Positions 11,252-22,017 of a DNA stretch of 64,000 bases are shown one piece after another. The position numbers were made by a program, and so were the translations under genes. The notes below the pieces were generated by a model, which did no database searches, was not told where the DNA came from, and worked only from the letters and a program-made list of their open reading frames with translations. Numbering within the stretch: the first letter of the stretch is position 1; each line of letters begins with the position of its first letter. The stretch lies in the NCBI GenBank assembly GCA_027924585.1, contig BSBM01001444.1:2232001-2296000 (forward strand), given 5' to 3'. The DNA comes from Larix kaempferi. Lineage: Eukaryota > Streptophyta > Pinopsida > Pinales > Pinaceae.

Positions 11252-14010
11252 TGTGAGACCCCAACTAGGGTCTCCTTTAACTTTAATATACAGTCAGATA
11301 TTTCAGCTATTTCAATTCTGTTCAAAATTTCTGTTTTATATTTCTAACTTATGTCCATGACTATGCATGTAATTTATGTCAAGTTTACATACTTTTCATG
11401 TGCAGGGAAATAACATATAACATATATTATGAAATAATAATTTGACAGAGTAGAAAATGATAAATTTACCTGCTGGAAAATACCTGTAGGTAGCTTGCAG
11501 ATCCTTTTTTTTTGTTGCTGTCCTTGTTGCTGCTTCTCCTTGTTTTTCCTGCAGTCAAAAGCCTTCCCCCACAGTTCTGAAACTCAACCAACCGAACCAG
11601 TTTTTCCACCCTGCCAACTGGTGAGGTCTCGCCGACCACCCAGCTCCAAAGGTACCCCTTTGGACCCCCGAGCCCAAACCGAGTACAAGCCAACCCGTTA
11701 TATCCCTTTAGAAAACCTCCAGCAAAAACCCCCCTTCAGTCCCTTTCAGCTCTGCTCTAAAATTTCTATCTCTGCTCTCCCAAAACTTCCTCCAAAATAA
11801 CTCAGGTAAAAAGATCCCCCTCTCTTCTTCCTTTCTTCTCCCTCTTATCCCCTCTTTGCTCTGCCGACTCAATGCTCCCCATTACTACCCTTATCCTCTC
11901 CATTCAATTCTAGCTAAGATGGCAGTCCCCCTTTTCTCCCTCGAGACATGTCCACATTTATTGATACCATCAATACATTAATTAATTAATTAATTAATTA
12001 ATTTATAAATATTATCCCTTTCTTTTATGCAACATCGTATATAAAAGTCAACTAAATTATTAATGTGGTTCCACCGCCATTGTCTTTTCAAGTGGTCATA
12101 ATTACAATTTAATTAATATTTTAATTTATTAACTAAAATACAATATAATTATAAACTTGGATATAAAATAGCATAAGGTAATGTCTTCCTTAATTAATTC
12201 ATAATTAATTTAGAAGTACTTTATAATTAATTCATAATTAATTTAGAACTAATGCATAATTAATTCAAAATTAATTCGTAATTAATTCATAATTAATTCA
12301 CAATTAATTTAGAACTAATTCATAAGTAATTTAAAATTAATTCGTGATTAATTCATAATTAATTCACAATTAGTTTATAAATAATTCATAATTAAATTAT
12401 AATTAATTCATAATTGATTAACTTATAATTGATTTATCGTTTTCATGAACAATTCCCAAGTGTGTACCCGACACTTGTTTACCAATTTCATATTACATCT
12501 ATTCGCAAATTATCCTATGTTCCAACTAGCTTCTGCATGGTCATCATAAAATTTAATAGACATAAATTAATTATTATCCATACAGTTTAGTTAATTATCT
12601 AGCCGTGCAATTAATATTAACTTATCAATTTAATACTACTTTAATTAACATTGCAATAATCATTTAACGTGTTAACCCTTAGTCATTACTAATCAAACTC
12701 ATTAACATTTAATTAAGCGTTACTAACCAATTGCATTATTTACTATTAATTTAACTGTAACTTGTTTATTAATCATTAATGTACAGTAATTAATTATTAA
12801 GCGACACTAATTAACATTATTACTCAGCAATATTTCCCGAAATTCATAAATATGTAGGCGAGTTATGTAAGCGTAGCTACTGCTTACATACCTCGCGTAA
12901 GTACACTAACAGTAATAACTCACACACGTCAATCATAATCATGAAACTTACTGTTTACTGACACATGTTTTAGCATAGTTTGCAAGGTACAATTCTTTAA
13001 CTAACTGAAATCTTATTAGTTACGACAATTCATACCTTTCTAAGTTACGACACATACTCAAGCAAGGGTTTTACACACCTACAGTTAGATCTTGTTTTCA
13101 CCCCTACTTCACGCTACACCTATTTACCTACATCATCACTAACTTCCACATCCTATCCTGTCCTCTGCTGGACTACCCTGGAATGTCAAGTCATGACCGG
13201 TTCCAGCTAGAACCCGTAAGCGGAAGTGTCGACTACATCGACCAAGCTTCCCCAGCAGGCAACCACCAGTCATCATCACACACCTTGGGGAGCGCGCCGT
13301 AGCACAGCCCTCCCATGACTCTGGGTTTCGGGGATAAACGGTGGGTAAAGCCTCCACCCCCCCTGATGGAACAAGGGATTATGTCTACTCGACATAACAA
13401 CAGCGTTGCACTTGTACTCGGTCTGTCATCGTATAACCGATCTGGGCGGTTGAGTTTCCTGAAACCCTACCCCACCCATGTCATAACATACATCGTAATA
13501 AACAGCATAATAACCATACGAAAGTAAATAATGCATCACTCGCATACCATTTTATCTTTCGAAGTCCGCGTCCCCGAGGTTCTCCCACCCCGTAGGATCC
13601 AGCTATCACTTAGCCGTTTCAACCTGTAAGTCAGTCCTCGACATACAATATAGAATATCGCGCATAAATCCTCGATATGTACACACATATATTTCATCAT
13701 AACATAACGACAATAAACTCATTCATTCGCCATGCACCTGGCATAACATTCATTGATTTCAACATATAACTGTAACGGTATCCACGTACCCATCATTTAA
13801 TAAATTTCCATATATTTGACATAATTAACACATGATACATATCTAAACATGACTATCGATCTTAACACTATCATCATACACACACATATATATATATCGG
13901 CAAAATAATAGAACCATGTCCACAGTGTCGTCAACTGACGAGGTCTCACAGTCAAACAAATACAACATATAATAGTAGTTCAAGTAGGAATGTCAAAACG
14001 GGGTGTTACA
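11252..14010 (-). repeat. 3' LTR of the Tekay-like element
   Basis: It lies at the 3' end of the minus-strand polyprotein. Read on minus it runs from TGTAACACCCC (14010) to GTCTCACA (11252). A perfect 7-bp inverted repeat, GAGACCC (11255-11261)/GGGTCTC (11268-11274), sits at the U5 tip. An AT-rich block of AATTCATAATTAATT-type iterations spans about 12190-12430, and an (ATTA)n run lies near 11977-12002. ORFs inside it on either strand are not credible genes. Confidence 0.96.
11697..11703 (-). promoter_or_regulatory. TATA-like box in the 3' LTR (copy at 22463-22469)
   Basis: On the minus strand GATATAA lies about 450 bp from the LTR's U5 end, a reasonable place for the U3/R boundary of a 2.76-kb LTR. 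The same sequence in the 5' LTR at 22463-22469 would drive the element's transcript. This is a motif and position match only. Confidence 0.4.
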
Positions 14011-14012
14011 TA

Positions 14013-14024
14013 CACCCACCCTTC
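14013..14024 (-). other. Polypurine tract of the Tekay-like element
   Basis: Minus strand GAAGGGTGGGTG lies immediately upstream of the 3' LTR start TGTAACACCCC at 14010, the expected place for the plus-strand primer. It is 26 bp past the polyprotein stop codon. Confidence 0.85.
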
Positions 14025-14049
14025 AGGAAACTTCGTCCCGAAGTTATGA

Positions 14050-17000
14050 TCAAAATAACGTGGGATAATCACGACGCATAGTCTCTGCGTCCTCCCAGGT
14101 AGCAGAACCTGGGCTATATCGGTCCCACTGGACCTTAACTTGGTCCACCAAACGGTGCCTCAACTGTTTAACCCTGCGGTCCAATATAAGTAATGGTTCG
14201 ACCCTGATGGTTCCCTCGTCCGAAACCTGCAGTTCCTTCCAATTTATTTTATGTGACTCATCAGCTACATAATGTCGTAAAACAGATACATGAAAAACAT
14301 TATGAGTTTTGTGCAAATGGGGTGGCAGCGCAAGACGATACGCGACGGGTCCAACCTTTTCTAAAATTTCAAAGGGTCCTATAAATCGTGGTGACAACTT
14401 TGTCCCTTTCCCAAACCTGATGGTACTTTTGCTAGGCCTGATGCGGACAAACACTGCATCACCAACCTTATAGCTTCGGTCAACCGTATGCGCATCGGCA
14501 TAACTCTTCTGTCTATCCTGTGCTTCCTTTAACCGCTGTCTAATCTGAACAACCTGCTCTTCCATCTCCTGAATCAACTCAGGTCCTATAATCACTCGAT
14601 CCTCTAACCTTTCCCAACTCAATGGTGTCCTGCATGGCCTTCCATATAAAGCTTCATATGGAGGCATCCCAATTGAACTATGGTAACTGTTGTTGTAAGC
14701 AAACTCTACCAAAGGTAAGTGCTTTTCCCAATGAGCTTGTTGATCCATGACATACATTCTAAGCATGTCCTCCATCACCTGATTCACTCTTTCTGTTTGC
14801 CCATCTGTCTCTGGATGGTAAGCAGTGCTTAGGTTCAACTGAGTACCCAACGCTGACTGCAAACTTGTCCAAAACCTGGATGTAAACCTGGAATCTCTAT
14901 CCGATATAATCTTCTTGGGAAACCCATGGAGACGAACAACTTCATTTATGAATACACGTGTTACGTCCGTGACATCATAGGTCTCCTTAACTGGAATGAA
15001 GTGAGCAGTTTTGGTCAGTTTGTCAACGATGACCATAATGGCATCATGCCTATGAGAGGTAAGAGGCAATCCCACCACGAAGTCCATGGATATAACCTCC
15101 CACTTTGACATAGGAATGTCATGCGGCTGCAACAGACCTGCCGGGTGGTGATGATCAGCTTTTACCTGCTGACACTCAAGGCACCTGGCGACGAATTTGA
15201 CCACGTCGCTTTTCATCCCTGCCCAAAAGAAGAGTTGCTTCATGTCTGCATACATCTTCTTTACACCCGGGTGTGCACAATACACTGCTCTGTGGGCTTC
15301 TTTAAGGATAGTCTCTCTAATATCTCCCTCCTCGGGAATATACATCCTCCCTTGATACCGTAACAAACCATCGGCTTCCAACTCATAGCCTTCAAACTTT
15401 GGTCCCACCGGTTTCCCATTCTGGAGTGCTGCTGTGACCTTTAGGTACCAACTATCCCCGAGTAGCTGCCCTAAAATTCTTTCCCTCAAATCCACCTTCA
15501 AAGGTATAAGAGAGAAAAGTCTTGGTTTTCTGCTTAAGGCATCTGCTACCACATTCTCCTTCCCCTTGATGTAGGAAATCCCAAAATCATACTCGCTCAT
15601 GAATTCACTCCATCGCCTTTGCCTAGCATTTAGGTCTCTCTGAGTGAATATATACCTTAAGCTTTGGTGATCAGACTTGAGTTCAAAGCTTCGTCCAACA
15701 AGGTAATGTCTCCAAAGCTTCAAAGCTAACATCACTGCAGCTAACTCAAGGTCATGAGTAGGGTAATTCTCCTCATGTGTTTTGAGCTTTCTCGACGCAT
15801 AAGCTATTACCCCACCTTCCTGCATCAACACTGCACCCAAACCTTGCCTTGAAGCATCGGTGCAAACTGTGAATTCCTTCTCCATATCTGGAACCCGTAG
15901 AATTGGTGCACTCGTCAATAGTCTTTTCAGCTCGGCGAATGCGGCATCACATTCATCTGTCCATTCGTACCTAGTACCCTTACGCTGTAGGGTAGTTATG
16001 GGTTTCGCTATTTTTGAGAAACCCTCAACAAACCTTCTATAATACCCGGCTAACCCCATGAAGCTCCTTACTTCATGCGCATTCTTTGGCACGGGCCAAT
16101 CCATTATGGCCTTCACCTTTTCAGGGTCCACAGAAATTCCCTCACCGGAAATTATATGCCCTAGGTAATGGATCTCCTTCTGATAGAATGAACATTTGGA
16201 CAACTTACCATACAACTGATGCTCCCTTAAGCATGACAACACTATTCGCAAGTGTTCCTCGTGCTCCTGTTCATTCTTGGAGTAGATGAGAATGTCGTCC
16301 AAGAAGACTTGCACAAACTGATCTAAGTATTTTCGGAACACGCTATTCATGAGACTCATGAATACGGCTGGGGCATTGGTCAAACCGAAGGGTACCACCA
16401 CAAACTCATAGTGCCCGAACCTTGTTCGAAAAGCAGTCTTAGGTATATCACCTTCCTTAATCCGTAGCTGGTGGTAACCTGATCGTAAGTCGATCTTTGA
16501 GAAGACTGTCGCCCCCTTCATTTGATCAAAGAGGTCATCAATTCGAGGTATCGGGTACCTATTCTTCACGGTGGCTCTATTCAAATCTCGGTAATCTATG
16601 CAAAGACGCAAGGAACCATCCTTCTTCTTCACAAAGATTACTGGTGCACCCCACGGTGAAATACTTGGTCTGATGAACCCTAGATCTAACAGTTCCTTCA
16701 ACTGCATTTGCAACTCACAAAGTTCTGGGGCCGTCATCCTGTAAGGTGTCTTTGAGGTTGGCTCTGAACCGGGTTTTACCTCAATGGTAAAATCAAGTTC
16801 CCTCTTAGGAGGTAACCCAGGTAATTCCTTTGGGAATACATCACTGAACTCAGCTAACACTGGATAGTCATCAAGGGAGGGTCCCTTCTCACTGTTTACC
16901 GCTTCAACAATGTACAACTGGCATCCTTGTCGCATACATCGCTTTACGTTCATCGTTGATATGAAACGTAGAGACACCTTCCGTTTGATACCCTGGATCT

Positions 17001-18612
17001 TGATGGCCTCTCCATTGTCATTAACGCAAAGAACTTTCTTCCCATAACAGTCCAAGAAAGCTCGATGTTCCTCAAGCCAATTCATACCTATGATGAGATC
17101 ATAAGTTCCGAGGGTGGTGACGTACACTTTGACTTGTGTAACACACACCCCGAGATCCACTACACACTTATCGACACTAGGTCCTACTGCTTGTTTTACC
17201 CCTGAAGCCATTTCGACTAAGCTGAAATCATCATGCTCGTAGGCTGCCAACCCACATTTGTCTAATGCATATGGAGAAATGAAACTATCAGTAGCACCAG
17301 GATCAAACAATATTCTAAGCTTGACATTATTGACCGTACCTGATGATTCGACCACAGTGGATTGGTGCTCTGCTTGATGGTTGTTTACTGCAGCCGAGAT
17401 CTGATGCCTACTACCCCCACTCCCCATTGGAGCTTTTCCTTCTCGCTGCACTGTACCGGATCGTAATTCGGGACAGTTACGCTGGTAATGTGGACCTCCA
17501 CATCCCCAACAAGCAACCTGTAATGGAGCGGGCGAGATAACCTGCTCAGACCTCTGAGAGGGGTTCCTCCCCCTAGGACCCCTTCCTCTACCGGCTGTTC
17601 CTCTGAAATTCCTCGCACCCTGGTGAGTCCCTGTGGCCGACTGGGGCACCGCCCTAGTTGCCACTGATCTGTCAACCGCTGCGACTCTTGGTGTGCTCCT
17701 GTTCCCGTAGGGAGGTGGCCTCGCATATCCTCCCCGAGGGTAGCTTCGAGGGGCCTTCCCCACAAACCCTGACTGCTGAGAGTTGAATGACCTGATGGGC
17801 TTTGCACCCAACATCTCCTCAGTGTAACGAGCACAATCGACTGCTTCGGCGACCGAAGTCGGTTTCCACATCCGTACCTGAGCCCTGATCTTGGCATTGA
17901 GCCCATATACGAAGCGCTCAACCTGGCGTTCATCATTGTCCAAGTAAGGGACATACTTCACCAACTCCATGAACCTCTCTTCATACTCCTCCACTGATAG
18001 ATGCCTTTGTACTAAGGCATGAAGAGCCCCTGCCTGTTCTTCCTGGTAGGATGCGGGTAGGTACTTCCCCTTGAATTTTTCCACAAACAGTTCCCATGGA
18101 ACCGTGTCCGGTGTAAGGTGTAGCTGCCTTTCTTGGTTTCCCCACCAGTTCAAAGCAGGCCCCTTTAGCTGAAATATGGCCAGCTTGGACTTGGACGTGG
18201 AGGTGTACTCCTGCAAGGTCAAGCACCTGGACATCTCTTCCAACCACGACTCTGCTCGTATTCCTGATCGACCTCCCGAAAACTCTGGGAGCCTTATCTT
18301 CTGAAGCTCTCTTTTGATATCCTGATGCAGAGTTCTTGGTACCGTATTCACTTCTGCCACAGGTACTTCCTCCCTTAGTGGAGGGGCCTCCACCTCTACC
18401 TCCGAGGTAGTACTTCCTCTCTGCGCTAGCCCCCTGAGCGTTTCATTTATGGCTTCCAACGAGCGCAGTATAAGAATGGTCTCTGGTGATGGTGCCGGCA
18501 CACTCGGCTCAGGTAATGCCGTCGTCTGACCTTGCCCCCGACCTGCTCGCGTTCTTACCATGTTTATTCCTGTACAAGGAATAATAGGATAATTAGCACT
18601 CAATGACATCAT
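14050..18612 (-). CDS. Gag-Pol polyprotein with chromodomain
   Basis: One intact 1520-codon ORF encodes all functions for replication. M1 is the first Met, but M18 (at 18561), which begins a basic [11 protein letters not shown] stretch, is the more likely start. Gag capsid region: residues 105-275 (RLPEFSGGR...WLEEM, ALNWW). A zinc knuckle C368-C371-H375-C380 has spacing CX2CX3HX4C. Protease: LFDPGAT around D437. RT: about 620-800, with FLDD catalytic D772/D773. RNase H: about 910-1030, with D919, E956, D981 and D1024 (VADALSR). Integrase: HHCC H1107/H1114/C1144/C1147 and core D1177, D1238, E1274 (35 residues between the last two), then GPF at 1412-1414 and FHVSVLRHY. The C-terminal chromodomain (about 1470-1520, [17 protein letters not shown]) is thought to guide insertion to heterochromatin. 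All key residues are present and no stop or frameshift is seen. Other ORFs over this interval are shadows. Confidence 0.98.
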   Translation of the reverse strand: MMSLSANYPIIPCTGINMVRTRAGRGQGQTTALPEPSVPAPSPETILILRSLEAINETLRGLAQRGSTTSEVEVEAPPLREEVPVAEVNTVPRTLHQDIKRELQKIRLPEFSGGRSGIRAESWLEEMSRCLTLQEYTSTSKSKLAIFQLKGPALNWWGNQERQLHLTPDTVPWELFVEKFKGKYLPASYQEEQAGALHALVQRHLSVEEYEERFMELVKYVPYLDNDERQVERFVYGLNAKIRAQVRMWKPTSVAEAVDCARYTEEMLGAKPIRSFNSQQSGFVGKAPRSYPRGGYARPPPYGNRSTPRVAAVDRSVATRAVPQSATGTHQGARNFRGTAGRGRGPRGRNPSQRSEQVISPAPLQVACWGCGGPHYQRNCPELRSGTVQREGKAPMGSGGSRHQISAAVNNHQAEHQSTVVESSGTVNNVKLRILFDPGATDSFISPYALDKCGLAAYEHDDFSLVEMASGVKQAVGPSVDKCVVDLGVCVTQVKVYVTTLGTYDLIIGMNWLEEHRAFLDCYGKKVLCVNDNGEAIKIQGIKRKVSLRFISTMNVKRCMRQGCQLYIVEAVNSEKGPSLDDYPVLAEFSDVFPKELPGLPPKRELDFTIEVKPGSEPTSKTPYRMTAPELCELQMQLKELLDLGFIRPSISPWGAPVIFVKKKDGSLRLCIDYRDLNRATVKNRYPIPRIDDLFDQMKGATVFSKIDLRSGYHQLRIKEGDIPKTAFRTRFGHYEFVVVPFGLTNAPAVFMSLMNSVFRKYLDQFVQVFLDDILIYSKNEQEHEEHLRIVLSCLREHQLYGKLSKCSFYQKEIHYLGHIISGEGISVDPEKVKAIMDWPVPKNAHEVRSFMGLAGYYRRFVEGFSKIAKPITTLQRKGTRYEWTDECDAAFAELKRLLTSAPILRVPDMEKEFTVCTDASRQGLGAVLMQEGGVIAYASRKLKTHEENYPTHDLELAAVMLALKLWRHYLVGRSFELKSDHQSLRYIFTQRDLNARQRRWSEFMSEYDFGISYIKGKENVVADALSRKPRLFSLIPLKVDLRERILGQLLGDSWYLKVTAALQNGKPVGPKFEGYELEADGLLRYQGRMYIPEEGDIRETILKEAHRAVYCAHPGVKKMYADMKQLFFWAGMKSDVVKFVARCLECQQVKADHHHPAGLLQPHDIPMSKWEVISMDFVVGLPLTSHRHDAIMVIVDKLTKTAHFIPVKETYDVTDVTRVFINEVVRLHGFPKKIISDRDSRFTSRFWTSLQSALGTQLNLSTAYHPETDGQTERVNQVMEDMLRMYVMDQQAHWEKHLPLVEFAYNNSYHSSIGMPPYEALYGRPCRTPLSWERLEDRVIIGPELIQEMEEQVVQIRQRLKEAQDRQKSYADAHTVDRSYKVGDAVFVRIRPSKSTIRFGKGTKLSPRFIGPFEILEKVGPVAYRLALPPHLHKTHNVFHVSVLRHYVADESHKINWKELQVSDEGTIRVEPLLILDRRVKQLRHRLVDQVKVQWDRYSPGSATWEDAETMRRDYPTLF

Positions 18613-21600
18613 GACTAATTTACCATCAGCTTAACAGTTAATTCAAAAGTGTACCATGACTAATTTACGGGCGTTTTTACTCTAAGAGCTATAGTTTAGG
18701 ACGTTTCGATCAGGCCATCTTGAGGCCACCCGGTACTAGATTTACATCAGTAGTTCTATGTAGGTTTAGGTACTGGATTCCACACAATCCTCATCAGATC
18801 GCCATCAATTCTCCAAGATATTTAATTAAGTTTTATTGCCTTGGTCTCATTAATAATTTAATAATGCAATACTAACATAACCTAAGTTTAAGTCTAGAGT
18901 CGTGTTTATCAATATTTTGGTCATGGGGCAAAATCAGGGTCTTAGTGATCAGCTCGTCATGATGGTCTTCGTGGTGTCTAGTTTTCGAAAATCCGAGTCC
19001 ATCTTGCCCCTTCGACCACACATTGAAGTTTCGGCAAGGAACACCTCAAGAAAAGATAAGGTCATTAGTGCTAATACCAACTTACCATTAATTTTATCTA
19101 ACGGTTACGTATTTAATTTAAATTTATCATTTAATATTTATACCCCCCGTCACCTCTATTCAACATTAAATGTAACATTGTAGTTAACCTTTAACATTAC
19201 ACTAATTAATTTAGTAAATTTGAATTTATAATGATATTGACCATATTCATTTTTAACCAATCTTTATACTTAATGTACATTTTTAAAATAATCAATATAC
19301 ATCATACTAATTACAATTAAAAATTAACTTAACTTAATTAAATTAAACATAATTATTAATTGGTAATTGGCATTAATAACACTGAACTTAATCAATTAAC
19401 TTTATATTTAATATATATATATATTAAATAAAAAAAAACAACAAGTATATACTACCATGAGGATTTTGCTATATATAAATTAATTAAGTAATTAATATAA
19501 ACAAAATTAATATTAAAATATTTAAAACGTAACAATGTACATATATATATATTTTATTTATTTATTTATTATTTATTATATAACAAAATATTATAATATT
19601 ACATATAACAAGATATTTTATTTTATATATAAAATAATAATAAATAATAAAAAAAACATATAATAAATAGATGAGGATAAAATCCTAAGACTATGCGGAC
19701 TCCTTACCCTATCCACCGCCATGCAAAAGAAGAGGCGTAACTGAAGGCCACGCGGCCTCTCCACGCTGCCACCGCCATGCCAAGGAGGGAAAACCCTAAT
19801 AGGGTCAATCCCCATGACTCCTCGTCATTTTGCCCTTTTCCCATAACTTTTAGCTCTGCAACCTTATGCGAGCTTGTCGAGGGTTTTCAGTCACCCAACG
19901 AGTCCATGGGCATGACCCTCTCTACACTCAGGTGGGCTTCTCCTCTTCGCCGAGGCAGTGGCTCTCCCTTTCGGCACAGGTCTGCACTGACAGGCCCTCA
20001 CTGGCAGCCATGGTTATCTGCGCGAGCTTGGTGTTCGGCTTTAGCTGTATGCGTGGGTTTCCATTTACTCATGGCTTGGCCCTCGGCTCTCGGTGGGTGA
20101 CCCCGGTTCAAAGCCTGCGGCCTCCACCTTTACCTCTTCGCCCATATTGCAACGCTTCACCACTAGGGTGGCTCTCGTGCATGGCGCGAAAGAGAGGCTC
20201 GTGTTTGGAAAATGGAGGATGTGTGGCACCCCTTGGCTCGGCTCTTGGTCTCTTGACACGCCCTCGGTGCTGGCACGTTACCCTCCACCGTTTCCTGAGC
20301 CGTCGCTCCACGGCCGGCTCCTCCCTTCACTGCACAATCCGTAAGTGGGCGGTCTGTCCCTGGTTCTCTTTGGTTCTGTTCGTTTCCGGTTCTGGATCTG
20401 GTTCTGTGTTAGTGGTTTCAGTTCCCATGGAGAAGTCGTGGTATCTAAGATTATTAGTGACAGGGAAACCGGCATATCCCGTGGAAACCCTTCACCCGTG
20501 TCATATTTTTTTTTTAATCTGATATCTGAACCGTCGAGTGCAGTGGTTAAAACACTTTCCTGGGCAATGTCGGCTCAGTTCCAGAAAATTAGCTCAAACC
20601 CATTGCCTGCAATTCTCCCGCCCAGTCCTTGATTAGCATGAAATGCACCCAAAAATAGCCCTCAAGCAGTTTCGAACCGTTGCTGCCGAAGAATTCGTAA
20701 CCCTACGAGTTTTTTTTTTTGTTTTATAATAAACCCTATTGGAAATTTCCCAACAAATGGCTATTGCCGGCGGACTAAACTGTCTCTGAGTGACTGTTTT
20801 TATTTTAAATAGGTATTCCAGGAATGTATGTTGAAGCCAGGCCGAGGCTGCTTCGTGTGGGGTTAGGAGTATCGGTCAAATAGTGTGAAGTTACAGGTTC
20901 AAACCGTAGATAGCGCTCTTTAGAGGTATCCATATAAGATTCAAAAAAAATGAAACTCGTTATATATATATATATTTTTTTGAAATTTCCCTCTCGGTTT
21001 TCAGGCCGCAGCCGGTGGCTACTGCTCCATGGTTACTTGTATGTTTTGTCCCTGGTATCACCCCAAGATGGTCTGGTGCGGATTGACCTGAAGGCAGACA
21101 GAAGGCGGACTGTGTAATGCTGGGGAATGCGGACTTAATACTTCCTGAGCCTTGGGTGACTAAGTCCTGGTGCGCCCCTACCGTAAGATGTGGGCATTTG
21201 CAGATTGGACGGCCACTCCAGAAGAAGATCTTAAGGTAAGAGAAGATAGCTGTTTTATTATTTTTTTTTTTTTTTAATTTTTTTTTTATTTTCTTTGATT
21301 TATATGTCCATAGTATATGTATAATTATTATTATTATTATTTTTTTTTTTAGTTTTTCCCTTTATGCAAATAATGCATTTTTTTTCCCTGGATAAAAATT
21401 TTCAATCTCTGTACTCCTGTGCAAGAAAATGATGAGTAACGATCATCATTCTCATTGTTTCGAACTTGCTTGGAAATGGAATCCTCAGGTACTATCTGTT
21501 TTGTAGTGTTGTTTGAGACAATGTCATCAAAGCCTGTGAGTGAAGTTGCCTCATTTAGGTCAACAAAGTGTCGGCTCTTTAAATCTAGCAATTGTTCTCC

Positions 21601-22003
21601 AAACTGTTCCCAAGGCCTTAAGATAGGCTTTATGTAAATAATGCATTGTTTGGCTATTTATAATATTTTTTTTTTCTTTACCTATACATATATATATATA
21701 TTTTTCAAAACAACATTACATACATATTTTAAACGTAAATGTTATAATAAATGTTTTTATTTTTATTATTTTTATATCTCATATTTCTTATGTATAACAT
21801 CTTTTCCATACATATGTATTGTAGTTTGGTTTTGAATGTAAATGTAATCACTCTGGTTTTTGTATATATACATATATATACATAATGTATTATAATTTTC
21901 TAACTCTTTGTGGTGTTTCATGCAGGTCAATCACTTGCACAAGAGTTATGGTTTTCAGTAATGTTCAATGTAATGAGCCCACTGGTTCCAGATTTGGAAC
22001 CAG
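18613..22003 (-). other. Long leader of the Tekay-like element (3.4 kb)
   Basis: Between the primer site and gag lie about 3.4 kb without credible coding sequence, longer than I expect for a single-ORF chromovirus. Bases 18613-19680 are AT-rich. About 19680-21240 is distinctly GC-richer, bordered by poly(A)/poly(T) runs (19420-19670; 20507-20516; 20710-20722; 21258-21290). The longest frame there (19866-20522 plus, 218 codons) shows no known domain. Possible pol-III-like boxes occur near 20538-20610 and 20880-20915 (GGTTCAAACCG). The GC-rich part may be a captured or nested sequence. Confidence 0.6.
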
Positions 22004-22015
22004 GCTCTGATACCA
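22004..22015 (-). other. Primer-binding site, initiator tRNA-Met
   Basis: Minus strand TGGTATCAGAGC begins two bases inside the 5' LTR end (22018). It is the perfect 12-base complement of the 3' end of plant initiator tRNA-Met, the usual primer of plant chromoviruses, and fixes element orientation as minus. Confidence 0.95.
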
Positions 22016-22017
22016 CA

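Noticed and set aside
14926-18247. Plus- and minus-frame ORFs of 60-189 codons over the Gag-Pol interval
   Set aside because: They overlap an intact 1520-codon polyprotein with all family motifs in another frame; they are shadows.
19866-20522. 218-codon plus-strand ORF in the chromovirus leader
   Set aside because: No domain, odd low-complexity composition from GC-rich DNA, overlapping frames on both strands, and opposite to the element's transcription.
20530-20615. tRNA-derived SINE
   Set aside because: GTGCAGTGGTTAAAAC resembles an A box, but the B box is poor and no TSD or defined end was found.
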